Shown here: piece by piece, positions 1 to 5,068 of the stretch
Numbering within the stretch: the stretch's first letter is position 1
Layout: every line of letters starts with the position of its first letter
From: Nitrospina sp.
Lineage (GTDB): Bacteria > Nitrospinota > Nitrospinia > Nitrospinales > VA-1
Reading direction: 5' to 3'
Length of the DNA: 10,937 nt
NCBI GenBank assembly: GCA_003545625.1
Contig: DODH01000294.1
Location: 1-10,937 of the forward strand
Notes under the pieces: generated by a model
What the model was told of the DNA's origin: nothing
Database searches by the model: none
What the model saw: only the letters and a program-made list of their open reading frames with translations
Made by a program: the position numbers and the translations under genes

Positions 1-932
1 ACGTTCCCGGCTGCTGTCTTTCCGTCAAAATCGACGCAGCAGTAAATCAAGTCGCCGCTGACCAGAATGGCGAAGTGGTCACTCAGTGCACTGCAATAGC
101 CGGTCTTAGAGGGGACAACATTGCCGCCCTCGGCAAACGCATTGCCCCAGGTGTTCAGGATATATGTTTCGAAAAAAATATTTGGTGCGACTTCCACCAC
201 GTTCCATTTAAAGGAGGAGAGTTTGTTTATCTTCTTTTCTACTGCAGCTTTCTGTTCTTCGCTTAAGGGGGGGCAGATTTTGTGGACTTCATTTGCCCAA
301 TAACGAAACGTTTTTCTAAGTTCCTTGGTGTTGTTAATGACACTCATGGTGCCGACACTCCAGTCTTCGCCAGGAACTTCCGTCTTGATGGTAGTGTTCA
401 GGAAATGCACTTTAATTTTTGGCGGTTTTTCCTGTTTGAGACAGGTGCCGATGAATGCAAGAATCCGGTTATGGTATTCGTCGAATTTCATCCGCCTGGA
501 TTTCCGGGTTTTAAAAGACTCTTCATCCGGGGTCTGTAATGAAATATTCACTTGAGATGCGGTAACTTTCTCGAGTTTTATTCCCATTTCTTCATCGAGG
601 TAAGTGCCGTTGGTGGTGATCCCTGTCTTTACTCCCAATTGCGCCGCATATTCGAGAATTTCGAAAAACCGGGGATGCATGAACGGTTCGCCCATGACGT
701 GAAAGGTGATTTTTTCTGCCATCTTGTATTCGGCGATTTCGTCGATGATTCCGCAGACTTTTTCAAATTCCATATACTCGTAATGACGGGTCATCTCCTG
801 TTTCGGACAGAAGGTGCAGTCAAAGTTACAGACGTTGGTCAACTCAATATGAATTCGTTGTAAGGGGAATTGGACCAGTTCGCCAAATCGTCCAGGAAAA
901 TTTTTTGTAGCAGGTAGGACTTCGGTAAGCAT
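1..932 (-). CDS. Radical SAM/SPASM protein, 3' end cut by window
   Basis: This is an open frame of 310 codons from ATG 932-930 to the left window edge, with no stop, so the C-terminus lies outside. Near the N-terminus the motif NVCNFDCTFC places Cys35, Cys39 and Cys42 in the CxxxCxxC spacing that binds the [4Fe-4S] cluster of radical SAM enzymes. HVMGEPFMHP (about residues 78-87) is the GEP-like SAM-binding strand, and GITTNGTYL follows as a further barrel strand. Towards the end, Cys280-x12-Gly293-x4-Cys298 followed by Cys299 matches the start of a SPASM auxiliary-cluster domain (CX9-15GX4C). Such proteins modify peptides, carbohydrates or cofactors; the substrate here is unknown. The start lies 11 bases after the zinc-ribbon stop with no clear Shine-Dalgarno sequence, which suggests co-transcription and coupled translation. 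Family is well supported; specific function is not. Confidence 0.9.
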   Translation of the reverse strand, partial: MLTEVLPATKNFPGRFGELVQFPLQRIHIELTNVCNFDCTFCPKQEMTRHYEYMEFEKVCGIIDEIAEYKMAEKITFHVMGEPFMHPRFFEILEYAAQLGVKTGITTNGTYLDEEMGIKLEKVTASQVNISLQTPDEESFKTRKSRRMKFDEYHNRILAFIGTCLKQEKPPKIKVHFLNTTIKTEVPGEDWSVGTMSVINNTKELRKTFRYWANEVHKICPPLSEEQKAAVEKKINKLSSFKWNVVEVAPNIFFETYILNTWGNAFAEGGNVVPSKTGYCSALSDHFAILVSGDLIYCCVDFDGKTAAGN

Positions 933-943
933 ATTTTTATGAA

Positions 944-1138
944 TTAATCGTTTTGTGTTTTTGAGTAGTTGTAGCGGTCGATACTTTCGCTCCAAAATGT
1001 ATTGTTGGTCACGTTGCGCGAAACCTTTTTCGACCCACATTCCGGACAGGAGACCTTTTTCTTATCCACTTCAGACATTTTCATTTCAATGACAAAATCT
1101 TTTTTACATTTTTCGCATGTGTGATCGTAATGCGGCAT
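944..1138 (-). CDS. FmdB-type small zinc-ribbon protein
   Basis: This small protein of 64 residues begins MPHYDHTCEKC, the typical opening of the FmdB/CxxC_CXXC_SSSS zinc-ribbon family. Two knuckles, Cys8-x2-Cys11 and Cys31-x2-Cys34 (CPEC), should hold one zinc ion. The C-terminus is polar and without recognisable features. The family is often called a putative regulator, but its molecular role is not established. The ATG at 1138 is preferred over a TTG 13 codons upstream because the family starts at MPxY and GAGG lies 7 bases before it. It sits 73 bases after cmoA and 11 bases before the radical SAM gene, so it is probably part of the same minus-strand unit. A short hairpin (1177-1192, arms AGCTGA/TCAGCT) lies in the gap to cmoA but has no T-run after it, so it is not a convincing terminator. 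Confidence 0.85.
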   Translation of the reverse strand: MPHYDHTCEKCKKDFVIEMKMSEVDKKKVSCPECGSKKVSRNVTNNTFWSESIDRYNYSKTQND

Positions 1139-1211
1139 TAGAAAACCTCGATTATGCTGGTAATCGCCTGTTTGCAAGCTGAAAAATCAGCTCCTAAGAA
1201 TACAATAGTTT

Positions 1212-1937
1212 CTATCTTAACGCAATAAAGCCAGCGAAGTTGTTCCATTTGAAAAACAGGTCAACCGTTGGGAAGCCCACCTTTTTGATGAGGTTCCGGT
1301 TCTCCTCCACCGTCCAGGGAATGAGCACATTTTCCAGGGCCTCGCGTTTTTTGGATATCTCCAGATTGGAATAGCCCTGGTCGCGTTTAAACTGATGGTG
1401 AAATTCGATGAAAGTACGATCCAGCGCAGGAATACCGCTTTTTATCTTTTCGATGAGAACGAGGGACCCTCCGGGCAATAATCCTTCATAGATATTTTTT
1501 AAAAGCAGAACCCGGTTTTCCGGTAAAACAAATTGCAGGGTATAGTTCATCACTACCACTGATGCGTTTTGAATGGAAAGGTCATGATTTAAATCTGCTT
1601 CAATGAATTCGCAGGAGATCGGTGATTCCCTGAACGTTTTTCTGGATTTTTCCAACATGGCTTGAGAGTTGTCGATGCCAAATAGGGCAATTCCTTTATT
1701 TTTGTCTACCGATTTGGCCAGCTTAAGAAGCAGGGTTCCCGTGGAACAGCCTAAATCGTAGACGGAGGTGTTCGCTTTGGCAAATTGAGCGCACCAGTGC
1801 ACTGCCAATGACTGACATTCCTGATACATTGGAACGCTGCGTTCCAACATATCTTCGAATACATTCGCCACCGATTCGTTGAATTCGAAAGGCCCGCTGG
1901 CTGTAGCCTGATCAAATAATGTGTCCCGTTTGGAGAT
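1212..1937 (-). CDS. cmoA: Carboxy-S-adenosyl-L-methionine synthase CmoA
   Basis: CmoA converts SAM and prephenate to carboxy-SAM, which CmoB uses to make 5-oxyacetyl-uridine at the tRNA wobble position. The class I methyltransferase fold is visible: VYDLGCSTG (Asp61-Gly67, counting from ATC 1937), FGIDNS for the ribose-binding acidic strand, then MNYTLQFV and LLPGGSLVLIEK. FHHQFKRDQGYSNLEIS and KKREALENV closely follow E. coli CmoA as I recall it. Arg198 aligns with E. coli Arg199, which contacts the carboxylate of carboxy-SAM. The first standard start in frame is GTG 1871, giving 219 residues and losing the conserved N-terminus. The 22 codons before it read SKRDTLFDQATASGPFEF, matching the E. 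coli opening MSHRDTLF. I therefore place the start at ATC 1937-1935 behind GGAGGG, giving 241 residues (E. coli 247). No cmoB is adjacent. Function is secure; the start codon is an inference. Confidence 0.9.
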   Translation of the reverse strand: MSKRDTLFDQATASGPFEFNESVANVFEDMLERSVPMYQECQSLAVHWCAQFAKANTSVYDLGCSTGTLLLKLAKSVDKNKGIALFGIDNSQAMLEKSRKTFRESPISCEFIEADLNHDLSIQNASVVVMNYTLQFVLPENRVLLLKNIYEGLLPGGSLVLIEKIKSGIPALDRTFIEFHHQFKRDQGYSNLEISKKREALENVLIPWTVEENRNLIKKVGFPTVDLFFKWNNFAGFIALR

Positions 1938-1941
1938 AGCA

Positions 1942-1947
1942 CCCTCC
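1942..1947 (-). promoter_or_regulatory. Shine-Dalgarno sequence deciding the cmoA start
   Basis: The minus strand reads GGAGGG at 1947-1942, then TGCT, then ATC at 1937-1935. Spacing is 4-5 bases, suitable for initiation at that ATC. The overlapping GTG (1942-1940) is in another frame and touches the Shine-Dalgarno sequence, so it is not a plausible start. No comparable element precedes the later in-frame GTG at 1871. Confidence 0.6.
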
Positions 1948-1961
1948 AGTGCCGGATATTT

Positions 1962-2000
1962 AAAAGAAACTCCCCTACCGAATTAAACGGAAGGGGAGTT
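1962..2000 (-). terminator. Rho-independent terminator after leuA
   Basis: On the minus strand, 15 bases past the leuA stop, AACTCCCCT (2000-1992) pairs with AGGGGAGTT (1976-1968) over 9 bp. Across one A/A mismatch a further CCG/CGG helix closes a 7-base loop. The T-rich run TTTCTTTT follows immediately. This is the classic layout of an intrinsic terminator for leuA. It ends only about 15 bases before the cmoA Shine-Dalgarno sequence. Confidence 0.8.
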
Positions 2001-2015
2001 ATCTAATGGTGCCGG

Positions 2016-3578
2016 TCACGGCCCCGGCAATTCATTGCCTTCAACCGGTCCGGATTTTGATTTGATAAGAAATTTATTGATTGCGTTCAAATAGGCGGTT
2101 CCGCTGGCTTCTATCGTGTTGACTCCCACGCCCTTTCCTAATACTTCCCTTTTTTCATGCTGAACGCGAACGGTTACTTCTCCTTGAGCATCCTGTCCCG
2201 TGGTTTTGGACATAACCTGGTAGTCCAGAAGCTTGCAACTAAGACCTGTGATCTTGTCGATGGCGTTATAAATCGCGTCCACCGGACCATCGCCATTTGC
2301 GCTGGAAGAATGCTCATTCCCATCGCGGCTGACCAGAACCACTGTGGCCTGGGGCACTTTTCCGGTTTCAAAGCCGCATTGCAAGGAACCCAGTTCATAG
2401 GTGTTCAGCTGTTCTTCCGAAAACTTCTGTTTCTGGATGAGTGTATGCAGATCGTCCTCAAAGATTTCCTTTTTTTCATCCGCAAGAACTTTGAACTCCT
2501 TGAATAACTCGTCCAGTTCATCCTGTTCCAGGTTGTATCCCAACTCTTGAACCTTGTGCAGGAGAGCACTACGCCCCGAATGTTTGCCCATCACCAGTTC
2601 CGATTCTTCACCGCCGACATCTTTGGGGTCCATGATCTCAAAGGTATCCTTACGTTTAAGGAACCCATGCTGATGGATGCCTGACTCATGCGCGAAAGCG
2701 TTTTTTCCCACAATGGCTTTGTTGCGTTGCACAAAGAAGCCGGTCAAACTGCTGACCAGTTTGCTACAGGGCTGGATATGCTTGGTTTCGATTCCTGTAT
2801 ACACGTGGCTAAAAAAATCTTTTCGAGTTCTGATAGCCATGACCACTTCTTCCATGGCGGCGTTTCCGGCCCGTTCACCAATGCCGTTGATAGTGCATTC
2901 CACTTGCCTTGCCCCCGCCTGTACCGCAGACAGAGAGTTGGCAACCGCGAGCCCGAGATCGTTATGGCAATGCACACTGATAATGGCCTTGTTGATATTA
3001 GGAACATTTGTTTTTAAATAGCGGATGAGCTCCGCAAACTCTTCCGGAACGGTGTATCCCACTGTGTCGGGAATATTGACTGTTGTGGCCCCGGCACTGA
3101 TAACCTCACGTGTGACATCGGCGAGAAAATCCTTTTCCGTTCTGGTCGCGTCCATGGGAGAGAATTCCACATCGTCGCAATATTTGCGTGCAAAGCGGAT
3201 GGCTTTCGCTCCCATTTCGATGATCTCTTCCTTGGCTTTTTCAACCATATGCTCACGATGGATTTTTGAGGTAGATAGAAAAATGTGAATACGCGGTGAT
3301 TCGGCTTTTTCCAAAGCACGGGCCGTTGCCTCAATATCTTTTTCGAGCGCACGCGAAAGACCAGCAATGGTCGAACCGTGAATTTCTTCGGCAATCTGTT
3401 TGACTGCTTCGAAGTCTCCTGGAGAAGCAACCGGAAAACCCGCTTCGATCACATCCACTTTTAACAGAGCTAGTTGCCGGGCGATCTCAAGTTTTTCCTT
3501 GATATTCAAGCTGGCGCCGGGGCATTGCTCTCCGTCTCTCAACGTGGTGTCGAAGATAATGAGTTTTTCAGGTTGCAT
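2016..3578 (-). CDS. leuA: 2-isopropylmalate synthase LeuA
   Basis: LeuA catalyses the first committed step of leucine synthesis, condensing acetyl-CoA with 2-ketoisovalerate to 2-isopropylmalate in the cytoplasm. The protein has 520 residues, the usual long bacterial form. The HMGL-like TIM barrel starts at once with IFDTTLRDGEQCPGASLN. Asp15, His203 and His205 (in HCHND) and Asn239 (in ERAGNAA) are the expected divalent-metal ligands. AFAHESGIHQHG and LVMGKHSGRSAL (linker region) follow, then the C-terminal LeuA dimer domain from about residue 395 (GPVDAIYNAIDKITG, TGQDAQGEV, GVGVNTIEASGTAYLNAIN), which binds leucine for feedback inhibition. The ATG at 3578 is preferred over a TTG at 3617, because the latter would lie upstream of the predicted transcription start and AAGGA precedes the ATG, though about 12 bases away. 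It is transcribed alone from its own promoter and ends at a terminator; no leuB, leuC or leuD is nearby. Confidence 0.96.
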   Translation of the reverse strand: MQPEKLIIFDTTLRDGEQCPGASLNIKEKLEIARQLALLKVDVIEAGFPVASPGDFEAVKQIAEEIHGSTIAGLSRALEKDIEATARALEKAESPRIHIFLSTSKIHREHMVEKAKEEIIEMGAKAIRFARKYCDDVEFSPMDATRTEKDFLADVTREVISAGATTVNIPDTVGYTVPEEFAELIRYLKTNVPNINKAIISVHCHNDLGLAVANSLSAVQAGARQVECTINGIGERAGNAAMEEVVMAIRTRKDFFSHVYTGIETKHIQPCSKLVSSLTGFFVQRNKAIVGKNAFAHESGIHQHGFLKRKDTFEIMDPKDVGGEESELVMGKHSGRSALLHKVQELGYNLEQDELDELFKEFKVLADEKKEIFEDDLHTLIQKQKFSEEQLNTYELGSLQCGFETGKVPQATVVLVSRDGNEHSSSANGDGPVDAIYNAIDKITGLSCKLLDYQVMSKTTGQDAQGEVTVRVQHEKREVLGKGVGVNTIEASGTAYLNAINKFLIKSKSGPVEGNELPGP

Positions 3579-3619
3579 GACTATAAAATTTCCTTTCAAA
3601 GTTAAAGAATCCTTCAAGT

Positions 3620-3648
3620 ATTATAAAGTTTATTAAAAACAATTCCAA
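3620..3648 (-). promoter_or_regulatory. Sigma-70 type promoter of leuA
   Basis: The minus strand has TTGGAA (3648-3643) as -35, a 17-base spacer, and a perfect TATAAT (3625-3620) as -10. Transcription should start near 3613, giving a leader of about 35 bases before the leuA ATG. That leader is too short for a ribosome-mediated attenuator or T-box, so regulation may act at the promoter or by feedback on the enzyme. Confidence 0.7.
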
Positions 3649-3651
3649 CCA

Positions 3652-3761
3652 CTAGGCGCGGGGCCGATGAGCAATAACTCTATCTGCGAGCAACGATGCT
3701 CTCGGCTTGATGAGCCTTGGCTATCTGCCTCCCCTGCTAAGGGGTGCCAACCTAAAAGGCC
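3652..3761. other. Structured intergenic element with two diverged repeats
   Basis: This stretch lies between the CBS-ACT stop and the leuA promoter. Several adjacent helices can form: GAGCA/TGCTC with a 4-base loop (3688-3701), GGCT/AGCC (3704-3716), TTGGC/GCCAA (3717-3721 with 3746-3750) enclosing CCCCT/AGGGG (3731-3744), and a possible closing GGCC/GGCC pair (3662-3665 with 3758-3761). The two words GATGAGC and CTATCTGC occur in the same order twice (3666-3687 and 3709-3728), about 42 bases apart. I recognise no known RNA family. It may be a small RNA, a 3' element of the CBS-ACT transcript, or a decayed dispersed repeat; the strand is undetermined. Confidence 0.4.
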
Positions 3762-3812
3762 AGAATTGAAATTTCTTGGAATCAGGAAGAGGGAAATTCT
3801 AAAAACCGGACC

Positions 3813-4451
3813 TCAATCAATGGCGTTTAGTACCTTGAATCCGGCTTTTTCCAGTTTTTTGACTAGAGAGGCTGTCTCACATAGGTCCAGGCGAAAAAAA
3901 TAGACTTGTTTCTTTTTATTTTTCGCGTAGGAGGACATGCCCACACTGATGATATTCAATCCGTGGTCATGGATGATCTTGGATACGGCTTCAAAGTTTT
4001 TGGGATCCTTCCCCATGATGACATCCACCCTGGAACTCGAATGGATGATGCCCATCAAATCTATGAACAATCCCAACATATCCAGAATGGAAATGATACC
4101 CACCAACTTATCGCCCTGTACAACTGGAAGCGATCCAATCTTATTTTGGTAAATCAAGAGGGCTGCGTCCTCTACGTTGGTGCCTGGTTGTACGGTTTGT
4201 GGATCGCGGGTCATAAAATCCGCAACTTTCATTTTCTTCGGATCGAGAATCATTACCTTGGAGGAACCGTTATTGTTTTGAACAAAGGCCCCGCGGATAT
4301 CGCTTTCCGTGATAATGCCCTCAAGCTGTTTTTTCTGGACGACCGGTAAATGGCGGATGGAGTTCTTAACCATCAAACCCTGAGCGTTGTAAAGAGTGTC
4401 CCCAGATTTAATTGTGATGACCTTGCGGGTCATTATTTCATCGACGATCAT
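3813..4451 (-). CDS. CBS-pair plus ACT domain protein (AcuB-like)
   Basis: This is a 212-residue cytoplasmic protein without membrane segments. The first CBS motif runs from about residue 1 to 60 (MIVDEIMTRKVITIKSGDTLYNA is followed by IRHLPVV and GIITESDI), and the second from about 75 to 130 (VADFMTRDPQTVQPG, IGSLPVV, LVGIISILDML). Such a Bateman pair usually binds adenosine nucleotides or SAM. Residues about 140-212 (SRVDVIMGKDPKNFEAVSKIIHDHG to the end) look like an ACT domain, which commonly senses amino acids. The layout matches AcuB-like proteins, whose exact role is poorly defined outside Bacillus; a ligand-sensing regulatory role is inference. The gene is divergent from gltB and lies upstream of leuA in the same direction, but is separated from leuA by a structured spacer and leuA's own promoter. 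Only a weak CAGG precedes the ATG. Confidence 0.85.
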   Translation of the reverse strand: MIVDEIMTRKVITIKSGDTLYNAQGLMVKNSIRHLPVVQKKQLEGIITESDIRGAFVQNNNGSSKVMILDPKKMKVADFMTRDPQTVQPGTNVEDAALLIYQNKIGSLPVVQGDKLVGIISILDMLGLFIDLMGIIHSSSRVDVIMGKDPKNFEAVSKIIHDHGLNIISVGMSSYAKNKKKQVYFFRLDLCETASLVKKLEKAGFKVLNAID

Positions 4452-4520
4452 TGTGGGCCTGGCTTAATGGGTTATAAAATATACAAACATTCAACAAACA
4501 ATAACTACTTAAAAAATGAG

Positions 4521-4535
4521 GGAAATGATATTTCC
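4521..4535. promoter_or_regulatory. Short perfect palindrome upstream of the CBS-ACT gene
   Basis: GGAAAT-GAT-ATTTCC is a perfect 6-bp inverted repeat with a 3-base centre, 70 bases before the CBS-ACT start codon. The size fits a dimeric regulator's operator, but no regulator is implied by the context and a chance occurrence is possible. Confidence 0.25.
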
Positions 4536-4735
4536 TGGCTCAAAACTTTGCGGAGTTAAAAATTCCAACCTGAGGCAGAATGCTTTAATACGGCATCAAA
4601 ATAGTGCTTATATGAACCAGATCGAAAAAGAAACGCCCTCATTATAGCGTTAATCTGAGAAATAAATACAGCTAATTAAAGGCCAGCGCCAGCGTGATAC
4701 CCCATTCGGGGCAGGAAGGCCAGGGAAGAATATAA

Positions 4736-4756
4736 CCGCCACACGCCGAGTGGCGG
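4736..4756. terminator. GC-rich hairpin, possible terminator
   Basis: CCGCCAC (4736-4742) pairs perfectly with GTGGCGG (4750-4756) around a 7-base loop. On the plus strand AAAACTCTTTTT follows; on the minus strand TTATATTCTT follows, so either strand could use it, though neither T-run is ideal. A smaller hairpin (CCCC, loop ATTC, GGGG) lies about 30 bases to the left. No gene ends nearby, so it could end a small RNA or belong to a dispersed palindromic repeat. Confidence 0.35.
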
Positions 4757-4885
4757 AAAACTCTTTTTATGGCAGATGTGTGGGAAATCCGTCACTTTAC
4801 CCAGCATTTCAATTATAATAGCGTTAAAAACCTTCTCAACACCTATTTGCCTTAGACGCAATAATTTACACTAGTTATTAAAAAA

Positions 4886-4903
4886 ATACACTTTATTGTG
4901 TAT
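4886..4903. promoter_or_regulatory. Inverted repeat, candidate enhancer site for gltB
   Basis: ATACAC-TTTATT-GTGTAT is a perfect 6-bp inverted repeat with a 6-base centre, in an AT-rich stretch. Its centre lies about 95 bases before the predicted sigma-54 transcription start of gltB, the usual place for binding of an NtrC-type activator. The arms resemble a weak form of the NtrC half-site (GCAC/GTGC). A further TACAC lies at 4867-4871, exactly 20 bases (about two helical turns) from the TACAC of the left arm. Confidence 0.4.
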
Positions 4904-4963
4904 AATATTTATATTTATTTATCAGTTCTTCTGTAAAACCCATTAATATCAAGGGTTTCCCAC

Positions 4964-4979
4964 AGGCACGACTTTTGCT
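4964..4979 (+). promoter_or_regulatory. Sigma-54 (RpoN) -24/-12 promoter of gltB
   Basis: The sequence AGGCACGACTTTTGCT matches the sigma-54 consensus TGGCACGnnnnTTGCW at all but the first fixed base. The invariant GG (4965-4966) and GC (4977-4978) are separated by exactly 10 bases, as required. Transcription should start near 4990, leaving a leader of about 79 bases before gltB. Sigma-54 control requires an AAA+ activator; NtrC is the natural candidate for a glutamate synthase operon, but its gene is not in the window. Confidence 0.75.
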
Positions 4980-5068
4980 TTTTAGGAAGTTTCTGCATTG
5001 AAAATCTTTGAATTTTCGGTGTTTGTGGGAGTTAAAAGGCATTTTAAATTCAATGAGTTAAGGAATAT

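Larger units (their letters stand above)
4452..5068. other. Divergent non-coding region between CBS-ACT gene and gltB
   Basis: About 617 bases carry no convincing gene. The only frame of note (61 codons on the minus strand, 4861-4676) has no recognisable domain and runs through hairpins. From left to right the region holds a palindrome at 4521-4535, two GC-rich hairpins near 4700-4756, an AT-rich stretch at 4872-4920 containing an 18-bp inverted repeat, and a sigma-54 promoter at 4964-4979 for gltB. I saw no clear promoter for the CBS-ACT gene; a TATAAC box near 4475 lacks a well-spaced -35 partner. Confidence 0.6.

Noticed and set aside
3579..3617. Longer leuA starting at TTG 3617
   Set aside because: The TTG would precede the predicted transcription start (about 3613), and the added residues are not part of the family's usual N-terminus; ATG 3578 starts just before IFDTTLRDGEQ.
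3741..3750. Minus-strand TTGGCACCCC, resembling the T-box UGGnACC core before leuA
   Set aside because: It lies upstream of the predicted leuA promoter, lacks the rest of the T-box core, and no antiterminator/terminator pair follows.
3667..3903. 78-codon plus-strand frame crossing the leuA upstream region
   Set aside because: It runs through the hairpin-rich spacer and into the antisense of the CBS-ACT gene, with no recognisable domain.
4644..4827. Direct repeat ATAGCGTTAA at 4644-4653 and 4818-4827, as a possible target-site duplication
   Set aside because: A 10-base match in an AT-rich 600-base region is not rare, and the enclosed 164 bases have no matching terminal inverted repeats.
4676..4861. 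61-codon minus-strand frame in the divergent region
   Set aside because: It has no recognisable domain or Shine-Dalgarno sequence and runs through two GC-rich hairpins; more likely non-coding.
4901..4906. TATAAT upstream of gltB as a sigma-70 -10 box
   Set aside because: No TTGACA-like hexamer lies 16-18 bases before it, there is no extended -10 TGn, and it is about 160 bases from gltB; it overlaps the inverted repeat.
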